64,000 nt of DNA from an uncultured Dorea sp. (GTDB lineage: Bacteria; Bacillota; Clostridia; Lachnospirales; Lachnospiraceae), in assembly GCA_910584575.1 (NCBI GenBank), contig CAJUBG010000002.1, forward strand, positions 6,051 through 70,050, given 5' to 3'. The position numbers and the translations under genes are program-made. Below are positions 24,927-33,847 of the stretch, piece by piece. The notes beneath the pieces are model-generated. The model had not been told where the DNA came from. It saw only the letters and a program-made list of their open reading frames with translations, and ran no database searches. Numbering within the stretch: the stretch's first letter is position 1; each line of letters starts with the position of its first letter.

Positions 24927-26276
24927 TTATTGCAATGGAAACCGAAGTTCAACCTCGAACCGTTCTTTTTCCTGTCTTACATCCATTTCCCCATCTAATA
25001 TCCGTATCATCCTTTCTACATTTTTCAAGCCGATATTATTGCTGTCTATATGAGTAGCTTCGTTCTTAATCAGATTCGTAACGGAAACGATGAAATCCGT
25101 ATCCTGAATCTGGCCGGATACCGCAATCTCATGCTTTTTATCCCCATATTTCAGAATGTTTGAAAAAAGGTTATTAAAAATACGCTTCAGCATGGTTTTA
25201 TCGCTCTTAAGCACGCCGGTGGTATCGGGCAGCTTTAAAGAAGGAGTGAAGCCCGCCAGCCGGATAAAGTCACAGTTTTCTGTCAGACATTGTCCAATAA
25301 GGTCAGTGGAAAGCCAGGCAATCTCAGGCGTTTCGTTTTCTTCAGCCACCAGTGCATACTCGAACATCCGATCCGTCAGCTCTTTGATATCTTCTGTTTT
25401 TTTCAGGCAGCGGTCCAGATATTCCTCCTGTGTCTGAGGGTTGCGCTTTAGCCTAAGCACCTCCAGATAACCGTTCAGGATGGTGAGAGGCGTCCGAAGA
25501 TCATGGGAGAGGGCTGTAATCAGGTCTTGATTGGCTTTGCGGCTTTCCTGCTCCTTCTTTATATTGTCAGATAAGGATTCACGCAGATGATCCAGCTCAC
25601 GGGCAAGAATTCCGATTTCGCAGCCTCCGAAATCAGGAACCTTGTGTGTTAAATCTCCTGAAGACATGGTGAGGATTTCATCATTCAGCGCCAGAACCTG
25701 CTGCATCTTCCTGTTGAGGAAGAAAAGGAGAATACACAGGAATAAAGCAATAGACAGAAACAGACAGATGAACAGAAAGGGATATATGAACAAAGTCCGT
25801 TCGTAGTCATAGATCATGATTTCTGCGGTTCCGTTTGCGAATTCTAAAGGGAAATCCTGCACAAACTCTCCGTCGCCGCCTGTAAGCTGGTAACCGATGT
25901 TGAAGAAAAGGAGAAACCTCTGGGTATCCATGGCAGGCGCATATCTGCCGGCGAGGAACATTCCGTCGTCATGGTCATAGATATAGATGCCTGTGTATTC
26001 GTTCACAAGGTCAAAGAAGGGCTGTATTGCTTCTACGCCCTTGGTATCGTCCCCAGATTCCGGAATATTGTAGTTAAGGGCTTCTTTGGCAAGGGTATCC
26101 CGAAACTCCTTATCATTCACCTGCGTGTAGAAAAGCTTGAGGCGTTCGGCGGTTTCGCAGATATTCCACTTATTAAGCCACAGCAGTTCAAAGTGGGTGA
26201 AGGCAAGGATAATAGAGCATAGGATTACGATTGCGGATTGTGTGCGGATCCTTAAGTTTCTAAATCGTCTAATCAC
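24927..26276 (-). CDS. Sensor histidine kinase (OmpR-partner type)
   Basis: This 449-residue kinase has a membrane segment at residues 13-33, an extracytoplasmic domain of about 130 residues, a second segment at 161-187, a HAMP-like linker, the dimerisation/phosphoacceptor motif ALSHDLRTPLT with His258, an N box (FNNLFSNILKYGD) and a weak G region (SNNIGLKNVERMI). It should phosphorylate the response regulator encoded upstream, whose frame it overlaps by 8 bp. The signal is unknown; the opposite-strand target is a glycosyltransferase operon, so an envelope signal is likely. Confidence 0.9.
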   Translation of the reverse strand: MIRRFRNLRIRTQSAIVILCSIILAFTHFELLWLNKWNICETAERLKLFYTQVNDKEFRDTLAKEALNYNIPESGDDTKGVEAIQPFFDLVNEYTGIYIYDHDDGMFLAGRYAPAMDTQRFLLFFNIGYQLTGGDGEFVQDFPLEFANGTAEIMIYDYERTLFIYPFLFICLFLSIALFLCILLFFLNRKMQQVLALNDEILTMSSGDLTHKVPDFGGCEIGILARELDHLRESLSDNIKKEQESRKANQDLITALSHDLRTPLTILNGYLEVLRLKRNPQTQEEYLDRCLKKTEDIKELTDRMFEYALVAEENETPEIAWLSTDLIGQCLTENCDFIRLAGFTPSLKLPDTTGVLKSDKTMLKRIFNNLFSNILKYGDKKHEIAVSGQIQDTDFIVSVTNLIKNEATHIDSNNIGLKNVERMIRILDGEMDVRQEKERFEVELRFPLQ

Positions 26277-27006
26277 AGCGGTACCCCTTTCCCCAGACGG
26301 TTTTAATCAGCGTCGGATTCTTCGGGTCCTTCTCAATCTTGAGACGCAGGTTGCGGATGTGGACCATGACCGTATTGTTGGCGCCATAATAGTAAGGCTC
26401 GTTCCACACAGACTCATAGAGATGCTGTGCGGAGAAAATCTGGCGGCGGTGCTTTACCAGGAGAAGCAGCATGGCATATTCCGTGTCTGTCAGCACAAGG
26501 GGAATACCGCAGGAGGACACCTCCTCTTTTGACTCGTTTATCGTAAGGTGATGGAAGGTGAGAGGCTCTTTTGCTGTATCCGCTTCCTTGCCGGCAGCCG
26601 GCGTCCCGCCTTCTGCTTTAGCGTCTTTCCCGCGGTAGACTTGATAGCGGCGGATTAATGCCTTTGCACGGCTGATGAGTTCATTATAGGAAAATGGTTT
26701 GGCAAGGTAATCATCGCCGCCGCTTGAGAAGCCTAAGGTCTTATCGCTGTCTTTGGTCCGCGCACTTAAAAAGAGGATAGGCGCGTTGCTGTTCTTGCGG
26801 ATTTCTATGCAGGTCTGGTATCCGTTGAGCCCTGGCATCATAATATCAAGGATGATTAAGTCGAAATCCAGTTTTGCCGTAAGGTCTAAGGCGCGCTGGC
26901 CGTCACTGGCCTCCAGGATGTCGAAGCCCTCCCCCTCCAAAAGAATATGTATGATTTCCCGAATCTCAGGATTGTCGTCTACGATTAAGATGCGTGATGT
27001 CTCCAT
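26269..27006 (-). CDS. OmpR/PhoB-family response regulator
   Basis: This 245-residue regulator has a receiver domain with phosphoacceptor Asp54 (LIILDIMMPG), the acidic pair DD at 10-11 and conserved Lys in YLAKPFSYNEL, and a C-terminal winged helix (LTDTEYAMLLLLVKH; VWNEPYYYGANNTVMVHIRNLRLKIE; VWGKGYRC). A linker of about 20 residues rich in Ala, Gly and Glu is longer than usual. It is the first gene of the minus-strand pair and diverges from a GT2/YfhO operon. Direct repeats between them are probably its sites. Confidence 0.93.
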   Translation of the reverse strand: METSRILIVDDNPEIREIIHILLEGEGFDILEASDGQRALDLTAKLDFDLIILDIMMPGLNGYQTCIEIRKNSNAPILFLSARTKDSDKTLGFSSGGDDYLAKPFSYNELISRAKALIRRYQVYRGKDAKAEGGTPAAGKEADTAKEPLTFHHLTINESKEEVSSCGIPLVLTDTEYAMLLLLVKHRRQIFSAQHLYESVWNEPYYYGANNTVMVHIRNLRLKIEKDPKNPTLIKTVWGKGYRCD

Positions 27007-27080
27007 GTTGCGAACTCCTTTTGGTTTATTCTGTACTAAATTGTGTTCCTATCCTTAGTATAACAGTTTTTGGGAAATCC

Positions 27081-27130
27081 TTAGAAGTTCTTAAGAAATT
27101 TTAAGATTTATTTTTGCCATTTCTTAAGAG
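27081..27130. promoter_or_regulatory. TTAAGA-type repeats between the response regulator and the GT2 gene
   Basis: TTAGAAG at 27081, TTAAGAA at 27091 and TTAAGAT at 27101 recur every 10 bp, with a fourth TTAAGAG at 27124-27130; two of them form TTCTTAAGAR units 33 bp apart. This spacing suits OmpR/PhoB-type dimers binding one face of DNA. Confidence 0.5.
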
Positions 27131-27205
27131 ATGCCGTGTAAAGTATGTGCATGAAGGGAAAAATATAGAAAATATTTTCGGAAATGCAGGATGGAGGTAG
27201 GTAAG

Positions 27206-28171
27206 ATGAGCAGAATAAGTATTGTAATTCCATGTTTTAATGAAGAAGAAGCGCTTCCGGTGTATTACCGTGCCATGTGTAAAGTTATGGAGGAAATGTC
27301 AGAGGAGGAATTTGAATTAATCTTCGTGGACGACGGATCTTCGGACCGAACCCTAACGATATTAAAGGAAATGAACGAAAGGGACGGACGCTGCCGGTAT
27401 CTGTCCTTTTCCAGAAATTTTGGGAAAGAAGCGGCAATCTATGCGGGACTTAAGAATACCAGCGGCGATTATGTGGCGACCATGGATGTGGATCTCCAGG
27501 ACCCGCCGGGGCTTCTGCCGGAAATGTACCGGATTCTCAAGGAGGAGGACTACGACAGCGTGGCAACCAGGCGTTCCACCCGAACGGGCGAGCCAAAGCT
27601 TCGTTCCTTCCTGTCGGAGAGCTTCTATAAGTTTATCAACAGTATTTCCAAGACGGAGATTGTAAACGGCGCGAGGGATTACCGATTGATGAAACGGAAG
27701 ATGGTGGACGCTGTTCTTGGAATGAGTGAATACAACCGTTTTTCTAAAGGAATCTTTGAGTGGGTGGGGTTCCGTACCAAATGGCTGGAATTCCAGAATG
27801 TAGGGCGCTGTGCCGGAGAGACGAAATGGTCGGTTAAGAAGTTATTTACCTATTCTTTGGAGGGAATCACAGGCTTTTCGGTTGCGCCGCTGTCATTGGC
27901 GTCGGTAGTGGGAGTTGTTTTCTGTATGCTGTCCTTCCTTATGATTCTTATTATCATTGTGCGGACGCTTATCTGGGGAGATCCGGTGTCCGGCTGGCCG
28001 TCACTGGTGTGCATTATCTTCATGGTGAGTGGAATCCAGCTCTTTTGTACAGGAATTGTAGGGGAATATCTGTCCAAGACGTATCTGGAGACGAAGCACA
28101 GACCGATTTTTATATTAAAGGATTCCAGTGAGGAGAAGGAGGGGGACAGGCATGAGGCGGCTTCCGTATAG
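27206..28171 (+). CDS. GT2 family glycosyltransferase with C-terminal membrane anchors (GtrB/DPM1-like)
   Basis: This 321-residue protein has an N-terminal GT-A domain (IVIPCFNEEEALP; FVDDGSSDRT; a DxD in ATMDVDLQDPPGLL; ARDYRLMKRKM) and two C-terminal membrane segments (about residues 230-258 and 268-292). This type moves a sugar from a nucleotide donor onto undecaprenyl phosphate. The lipid-linked sugar would serve the YfhO-like transferase encoded next, whose start lies inside this gene (20-bp overlap). GGAGG at 27193-27197 fixes the ATG at 27206. A second, more AT-rich relative is at 49148. Confidence 0.9.
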   Translation: MSRISIVIPCFNEEEALPVYYRAMCKVMEEMSEEEFELIFVDDGSSDRTLTILKEMNERDGRCRYLSFSRNFGKEAAIYAGLKNTSGDYVATMDVDLQDPPGLLPEMYRILKEEDYDSVATRRSTRTGEPKLRSFLSESFYKFINSISKTEIVNGARDYRLMKRKMVDAVLGMSEYNRFSKGIFEWVGFRTKWLEFQNVGRCAGETKWSVKKLFTYSLEGITGFSVAPLSLASVVGVVFCMLSFLMILIIIVRTLIWGDPVSGWPSLVCIIFMVSGIQLFCTGIVGEYLSKTYLETKHRPIFILKDSSEEKEGDRHEAASV

Positions 28172-30788
28172 TTGTTATCTCTTTCTGGCATGCCTGACGT
28201 TAGGCTTCTGTTACCTGTTTTGCCTGCGTTATGGAATGTTTGGGGCAAAAGTAGACTGGATTAGCCAGCATAGTGTGTTGCCGGATTATTTCCGGCAGCA
28301 GTTCTATGATACAGGGCAGTTATTTCCGGAATTCGCGGCAAATATAGGAGGAGGGCAGAATATCTACAATTTTTCCTATTATGGGCTTTATAATCCCCTG
28401 ATTTTGCCCTCGTATCTGCTGCCCTTTGTAAAAATGTCGGATTACATGATGGCGATTCAACTGCTTGGTCTGACTGCTTCGGTACTTCTGATGTACCGAT
28501 GGCTTGGAAAAAGGGGCTTTTCTGAGAAAATCTGTGTCGGCGTGGCGGTTTTGTTCCTCCTGTCCGGTCCGGTAATCTTCCATTCTTATAATCAGATTAT
28601 GTTTATAAATTATATGCCCTTTCTGCTGACAGGCTTGTGGGGAGTGGACCAATACTTTGAAAAGCAGAAAAGCGCTCTGCTGACAGTCAGCATTTTTCTC
28701 ATGATTATGACCAGCTTTTACTTTAGTATCGGCGGAATGTTGGTGTTAGTGCTGTATGGGATACACCGTTATCTCATGGTATGTGATGAGGCGGGAGAGA
28801 AAATAACTGTGATATCGTTTTTGACAGAGGGGTTAAAGTTTTCTTTTTGTTTTGTTATGGCGGTGCTGATGAGTGGAGTTTTGCTGGTGCCGACAGCATT
28901 TGCATTGGCGGGACGGGAGGGGGAGGGCGTGGCTTTTGGGGTGGCAGAGCTGCTTTTACCCAAGGTGCCAATAACCAGGTTTTGTTATTCCCCTTACGGG
29001 ATTGGCATGACGACCCTTGCCATGACCGCCCTGGTTTCCCTGGCGTTTGGGCGGAAATGCTATGAACGGATGCTGGCGTTAAGCTGCATTGTAGTTCTGA
29101 CGGTGCCGGTGTTTGCGTATCTGCTAAATGGAGGCTTGTACGTGCGGGATAAGGTGATGATTCCGTTCCTGCCTCTGCTGAGCTACATCTTAGCATATTA
29201 TCTGGAAGCGCTTGAGAGCAGGGAAAAAGAAGGGATTGGAAGATTGGGCGAGGTCTTGCCCTATGTATTGACAGCAGTAGTGCTCTATCTCAACCGGCAG
29301 CAGGGAGATATTAAGAAATACTGGAAGCTGCTTTTGTTTGACAGTATATTGATGTTAATCTGTTTTCTTTTGTTTCGTCTGGGAAGGAGAAGGGCTATGC
29401 TATTATTAGCCCCGTCCATATTGATGCTGATTGTGTTTGGTTATACTTGCCACACCCAGGCGGACAGGGCGGTTGGCCGGAAATTCTATGAAGAAGTTAC
29501 GGATTCAGATATAGGAAAACAGATTGAGGCGGTAACAGCCAAAGAGGAGGGCTTCTACCGGACAGAGCAGTTAGGAAATGATAATGAAAATGCGGCGAAT
29601 CTGAACCGAATCTGGACTATGGGGCAATATATATCTTCTCTCTATTCATCTTCATATCATGGGGGATACCGGGAGTTTCGGGAGGAAACCTTCCGGTTAG
29701 AAGAACCGTTCCGGAATTTTCTGATGCAGTCTGCGGTACATAACCCTGTTTATCAGCGGTTTATGGGAGTAAAGTACGTGGTGTCGAAGGAGGATATTCA
29801 GGGTTATGAGCCGGTAGGGTTTACATCGCTGGACGAAGCCTGCCAGTTTGAAGGGCAGGCCGATGCAAAGGAGAAGGGTAAGCAAGGTGACGAGTGGAGG
29901 GTGTATGAAAATACCCAGGTATCTCCGGTGGTATATGGGACGGATCGGGTAATCTCAAGGGAAGCCTTTCTTGATTTGGAATTTCCTTATCGTCAGTTAG
30001 CGCTTCTGGAATACGCCGTGGTGGAGGAAGCAGGGGACTTTACACAAAGGGACTCTGCGGCAAAAGAAGTTTTAGAAGAACAGGCCAACCCGATTGAGAT
30101 AGATTTGCCATTAGATATAGATTCCGGCACAGACCAGGAGGTTAGGGTAAATCTGCCTGATCTGTCTGAGACAGAGGAGGGACAGAGAGTCCTGTTTCTT
30201 TGCTTTCGTGTTGAGAACCAGAGGCCAACGAAGGATGTTGCAGTCTGGGTGGAGGGAATACGGAATAAACTGACGGCAAGAAACCATTTCTATTATAATG
30301 ACAATACGGAATTTGCCTATGGGATTTTGCTAAAGGACGGGCAGGAAACAGTGGAAATGGTCTTTGGAAAAGGAAAGTATGAGATTGGGGAGGTCAAAGC
30401 ATATATAGGGAGACTGCCCACTTGGGAAGGCAAAAAGGAGTTGGAGGGGCGCCTTTATCAGTCCGTTTTTAAGCCTGATTGGGAAAGGACAAAAGGAAAT
30501 CGGATAGAAGGCAGTATTGACGTTAAAAGAGAGGGGTATGTTGTCACCACGATTCCATATGACGAGAATTTTGAGATTCTGGTGGATGGAGAACGGGTGA
30601 GGGCAGAGGAAGTAAATACCGCCTTTCTTGGCTTTTGGATTGAGGGCGGTAGGCATGAGGTAAGGCTTATATATCATGCGCCTGGCGTGAAGGCAGGGAA
30701 AATGATGTCGATGGCAGGGCTGATTATATTCTGCGGCATGGGGTTTTTCAGGCAAAGCTTCAGAAAGTCATCGACAGACGGAAGATAG
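28152..30788 (+). CDS. YfhO-family polytopic membrane glycosyltransferase
   Basis: This 878-residue protein has about a dozen membrane segments in the first 450 residues and one near the C terminus (TM after VKAGKMMSMAGLIIFCGMG), with an extracytoplasmic domain of about 350 residues between. Signatures: FGAKVDWISQHSVLPDYFRQQFYDTG and NIYNFSYYGLYNPLILPSYLLPF. YfhO relatives are GT-C enzymes that transfer sugars from undecaprenyl carriers onto teichoic acids outside the cell; that role is inferred here. The start at 28152 follows GGAGG. It ends inside the convergent pseudouridine synthase gene (21-bp overlap). Confidence 0.87.
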   Translation: MRRLPYSCYLFLACLTLGFCYLFCLRYGMFGAKVDWISQHSVLPDYFRQQFYDTGQLFPEFAANIGGGQNIYNFSYYGLYNPLILPSYLLPFVKMSDYMMAIQLLGLTASVLLMYRWLGKRGFSEKICVGVAVLFLLSGPVIFHSYNQIMFINYMPFLLTGLWGVDQYFEKQKSALLTVSIFLMIMTSFYFSIGGMLVLVLYGIHRYLMVCDEAGEKITVISFLTEGLKFSFCFVMAVLMSGVLLVPTAFALAGREGEGVAFGVAELLLPKVPITRFCYSPYGIGMTTLAMTALVSLAFGRKCYERMLALSCIVVLTVPVFAYLLNGGLYVRDKVMIPFLPLLSYILAYYLEALESREKEGIGRLGEVLPYVLTAVVLYLNRQQGDIKKYWKLLLFDSILMLICFLLFRLGRRRAMLLLAPSILMLIVFGYTCHTQADRAVGRKFYEEVTDSDIGKQIEAVTAKEEGFYRTEQLGNDNENAANLNRIWTMGQYISSLYSSSYHGGYREFREETFRLEEPFRNFLMQSAVHNPVYQRFMGVKYVVSKEDIQGYEPVGFTSLDEACQFEGQADAKEKGKQGDEWRVYENTQVSPVVYGTDRVISREAFLDLEFPYRQLALLEYAVVEEAGDFTQRDSAAKEVLEEQANPIEIDLPLDIDSGTDQEVRVNLPDLSETEEGQRVLFLCFRVENQRPTKDVAVWVEGIRNKLTARNHFYYNDNTEFAYGILLKDGQETVEMVFGKGKYEIGEVKAYIGRLPTWEGKKELEGRLYQSVFKPDWERTKGNRIEGSIDVKREGYVVTTIPYDENFEILVDGERVRAEEVNTAFLGFWIEGGRHEVRLIYHAPGVKAGKMMSMAGLIIFCGMGFFRQSFRKSSTDGR

Positions 30789-31400
30789 GAATACTTCCGA
30801 AGCAGGGATTTCCTTCCACTCTCCAGGCTTCAAATGTTCGTCTAAAATAATATTGTCAATGGAAACGCGCTTCAAGGCAACCACACAGCAATGGACAGCC
30901 TTCATCATTCTGCGAATCTGCCGCTTCCTGCCTTCGGTAATCGTGATTCTTCCCATGGTTACCGGATGGCGGGGGCGGTTTTGGCAGATTGCTTTCTGAA
31001 CCTGCGGATGAAGTATGCTCAGAGTCTCGGATAATACGGAAACTCCGGTAACGGTAATCTGGCAGGGCAGAGTGGGGATGTCAGAGCCCTTTAACAGAAT
31101 TCCTGTCTGGAGGGCCTTAAGTTTTTCTTCGTCCAAATCACCCAATACCGTAAATTCATAGGTTTTTTTCTTCTGATAAGCAGGGTGGGTCATCTGCTGA
31201 TTCCATTTTCCGTCGTCGGTAATGATGAGCAAGCCTTCTGTCTCTCTATCAAGCCGCCCCACAGGGGAGAGCCTTTCATTGCCAAGCTCTTTGAAATACT
31301 CCATGACCGTCGGGAAACGCTCGTCCCTGCGGGCAGTGACACAGCCAAAGGGCTTATTGAATATATAGTAGTGAAAGGTGTTCTGATTTTCTTTTTGCAT
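30768..31400 (-). CDS. Pseudouridine synthase, RsuA/RluE-like, without S4 domain
   Basis: This 210-residue enzyme isomerises a uridine in rRNA. Motifs: YIFNKPFGCVTA near the start, LSPVGRLDRETEGLLIITDDG with the catalytic Asp, HPAYQKKKTYEF, and a C-terminal ITEGRKRQIRRMMKAV. No S4 domain precedes the core, as in RluE-type proteins. The start at 31400 follows GGAGGAGCC; the frame stays open upstream only as a shadow of the neighbouring gene. It overlaps the convergent YfhO-like gene by 21 bp. It lies 26 bp after the TSUP gene and is probably in its transcript. Confidence 0.87.
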   Translation of the reverse strand: MQKENQNTFHYYIFNKPFGCVTARRDERFPTVMEYFKELGNERLSPVGRLDRETEGLLIITDDGKWNQQMTHPAYQKKKTYEFTVLGDLDEEKLKALQTGILLKGSDIPTLPCQITVTGVSVLSETLSILHPQVQKAICQNRPRHPVTMGRITITEGRKRQIRRMMKAVHCCVVALKRVSIDNIILDEHLKPGEWKEIPASEVFLSSVCR

Positions 31401-31426
31401 GGCTCCTCCGGTTCTTTGAATACCTA

Positions 31427-32188
31427 TTAACCAACTACCATGATTGCGACGCCTAAGACTGTAAGCACAACGCCGGTAGCGCGGTTCAGCGTGACTGCGC
31501 TTGCTTTGTTGGCGAACAGCGCGGCGATTCTGGCCCACAAAAGTGTTGACAGCACACAGAAGGTAAGGCAGAGAACGTCCGGCCTCCCGCCTATGGCGAA
31601 ATGGCTGGCCGCGCCTGTAAATGCTGTGAAGGCCATGATGAACACGCTGGTTCCAACGGCGGTCTTTAACTCGTATCCAAGGATGCTTGTGAGGATTAAG
31701 AGCATCATCATGCCGCCTCCCGCGCCGATAAATCCGCAGATAAAGCCAATCATCACGCCGCAGACGACGGACTGAAGAAAGCGTTTGCGCGGCTCTACGG
31801 CTGCCATGGATTCCTTGGTGGTCATGACCGGTTTTACGATAAACTTGATTCCAAGGAGGAAGGTCATGAATACCGAGAAGCTGCCCATGGTCTGGTTCGG
31901 TACAAGGCTTGCAATCCAGCTTCCGAACAGTGTGAAGCACAGCACAGATATCATCATGACGATTCCGTTCCTGATATCCAGATTCTTATTCTTTCCATAG
32001 GTATAGGCGCTGACGGCGCTGGCAAGGACGTCGCTTGCCAGGGCGATTCCTACGGCTTCATAGGCGGGCATGTTAAGGAATGTGATTAGCATGGGGCTGA
32101 TGACTGCTGCCGCGCTCATTCCTGCAAATCCGGTTCCAAGCCCTGCGCCGATTCCGGCGATAAAGCAGACAATAAATTTCGTCAACAT
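31427..32188 (-). CDS. TSUP family (TauE/SafE) membrane transporter
   Basis: This 253-residue protein has about eight membrane segments and the TSUP pattern of two similar halves: IAGIGAGLGTGFAGMSAAAVISPML in the first and MIGFICGFIGAGGGMMMLLIL in the second. TSUP proteins export or import sulfur-containing anions such as sulfite, sulfonates or thiosulfate, but the substrate cannot be read from sequence. It precedes the pseudouridine synthase gene on the minus strand. Upstream is the AT-rich boundary of the ATPase/TOPRIM cassette. Confidence 0.88.
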   Translation of the reverse strand: MLTKFIVCFIAGIGAGLGTGFAGMSAAAVISPMLITFLNMPAYEAVGIALASDVLASAVSAYTYGKNKNLDIRNGIVMMISVLCFTLFGSWIASLVPNQTMGSFSVFMTFLLGIKFIVKPVMTTKESMAAVEPRKRFLQSVVCGVMIGFICGFIGAGGGMMMLLILTSILGYELKTAVGTSVFIMAFTAFTGAASHFAIGGRPDVLCLTFCVLSTLLWARIAALFANKASAVTLNRATGVVLTVLGVAIMVVG

Positions 32189-32295
32189 TTTTGAGATTCC
32201 TCCAATCTATGTAGTATGGTTGTAAATTTTAAATAATATAAAAAGGATTGTCAAGTTAAGGATATTTTTTAATAATTTTTTTAGAAATAGACATT

Positions 32296-32324
32296 TTGTA
32301 CGAATTGGAATATAATTATATAAA
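32296..32324 (+). promoter_or_regulatory. Weak promoter candidate of the ATPase/TOPRIM pair
   Basis: TTGTAC at 32296-32301, 17-bp spacer, TATAAA at 32319-32324, 35 bp before the start codon. The surroundings are very AT-rich, so chance matches are possible. Confidence 0.4.
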
Positions 32325-32359
32325 CTGGACAAAATGTATGATTATAAAAAGGTGGAAAT

Positions 32360-33847
32360 ATGAGTGGAAAATATCTGGTTCGCATTGTTAAGAATGAATT
32401 AATAAATTTTAAAAATGTTGATTATGGCGAGATTCGTTATATGAACTATAGCTCTGTCGAGAAGAATGCAAAAATAGAAAAAAGTGATATTGTTGGTTTA
32501 TATGGACAGAATGGTTCAGGCAAAACAGCATTAGTCGAGGCGTTAGCTATATTAAAATATATTCTTGCAGGGAAGGAGATTCCATACCAGCCATATGAAG
32601 GGCTGCTGTCTTCTCAATGCAGCACGAAGATTGTCACTGTTTTTTATATCGAACATGAACAGAAGCAATATAAGGCACAGTATGAGGTGACTCTGTGTGC
32701 AGACAATATAGAACAGAAGATTAATCTTATTTCAGAAAAATTAATATACTGGCAGAGAGGTGCGACATGGAAATCTCAAAGAGACTTGGAATTTCGCAAT
32801 CCTTATTATGATACCAGTTCCATTTTGGATGATATAACGGTTTCTTTTCATTCGGAAAATTTTAAAGGGCTTAAGGATGATATCATAACAAAAGGATTGC
32901 AGAAGCTGGCAGTATATTGCGCGCAGAAGAAACTTTCGGTTTTTTTTAATCACTTAATGCTGCATAAATTAGCAGATGGAGACCCGGTATTGCGCAATGT
33001 GATGTGGGGATTGGCGGATTTTGGAAGTCTGTACTTTCAGGTTGTGAAGGTAAACCAACTTGCAGACATTAACAGGAATAGCATCTTACCGGTAAATGTG
33101 CATACAGAAAATAACAGCTTTGTAATGCAAGGATGTCTGCCTCTTGTGATGGGAGGGCAGGGAAAAATCACCGAAAGTTTGTATGTGCAGTTGAAAGAAG
33201 CAGTTTGCGGGATTAATATTGCTCTGAAAGCCATTATTCCTGATTTGAGGATAGAACTGCGTCCTGTCAGTGAGGAACCGGACAAAGAAGGAAATAAAGA
33301 GATACGAGTAGAAGTATATTCTGTTCGTGGTGGTAAGGAATTCTTGACCAGGTATGAATCAGAAGGGATTAAAAGAATTATATCTCTTTTGAGCTATCTT
33401 ATTTCGTTATATAATTATCCTGAAATTTGTCTGGTAGTCGATGAATTAGATTCAGGTATTTTTGAGTATCTGTTGGGGGAAATCTTAGGTGTTTTAAATG
33501 AAGAAGCAAAAGGGCAGCTAATATTTACATCACATAATTTGCGTGCTTTTGAAAAGTTAAATATTAAGAATATTATTTGCACCACAACCAATCCTGAGAA
33601 CAGATATATACGGCTGGTAGGGAAAGAGAAGAATCATAATCCGAGAGACTTCTATATCAGAACAATTACAATCGGGGGACAGAAAGAAGAATTATATGAC
33701 GAGGCTGATTTACAGTCGATTGGGTACGCATTCCGTAGGGCGTGTGATTTAAAGAAACCAGAAATAAAGCTGCATTTTTCCGACAAATTCAGAGAAAAAT
33801 TAGAAGGAAGCACCGTTGAAGCAGAGGGGAATTATTCGGATGGTTAA
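32360..33847 (+). CDS. AAA-type ATPase (ABC/OLD-like), first gene of a two-gene defence-type cassette
   Basis: This 495-residue protein has a Walker A GQNGSGKT (residues 49-56) near the N terminus, a long insertion, a Walker B LVVDELDSG with Asp361-Glu362, and a switch region FTSHNLRAFEKL. This is the SMC/OLD-like layout of ATPases in anti-phage systems such as AbiL, PARIS (AriA) and OLD; no nuclease domain is fused. The following gene supplies a TOPRIM-like domain and overlaps by 8 bp. The pair is AT-richer than its neighbours, suggesting transfer. GGTGG precedes the ATG. A defence role is inferred from this architecture. Confidence 0.75.
   Translation: MSGKYLVRIVKNELINFKNVDYGEIRYMNYSSVEKNAKIEKSDIVGLYGQNGSGKTALVEALAILKYILAGKEIPYQPYEGLLSSQCSTKIVTVFYIEHEQKQYKAQYEVTLCADNIEQKINLISEKLIYWQRGATWKSQRDLEFRNPYYDTSSILDDITVSFHSENFKGLKDDIITKGLQKLAVYCAQKKLSVFFNHLMLHKLADGDPVLRNVMWGLADFGSLYFQVVKVNQLADINRNSILPVNVHTENNSFVMQGCLPLVMGGQGKITESLYVQLKEAVCGINIALKAIIPDLRIELRPVSEEPDKEGNKEIRVEVYSVRGGKEFLTRYESEGIKRIISLLSYLISLYNYPEICLVVDELDSGIFEYLLGEILGVLNEEAKGQLIFTSHNLRAFEKLNIKNIICTTTNPENRYIRLVGKEKNHNPRDFYIRTITIGGQKEELYDEADLQSIGYAFRRACDLKKPEIKLHFSDKFREKLEGSTVEAEGNYSDG

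Noticed and set aside
31401..31940. N-terminal extension of the pseudouridine synthase frame
   Set aside because: The extension overlaps the TSUP gene in another frame, is Arg-rich nonsense, and a good ribosome site precedes the ATG at 31400.
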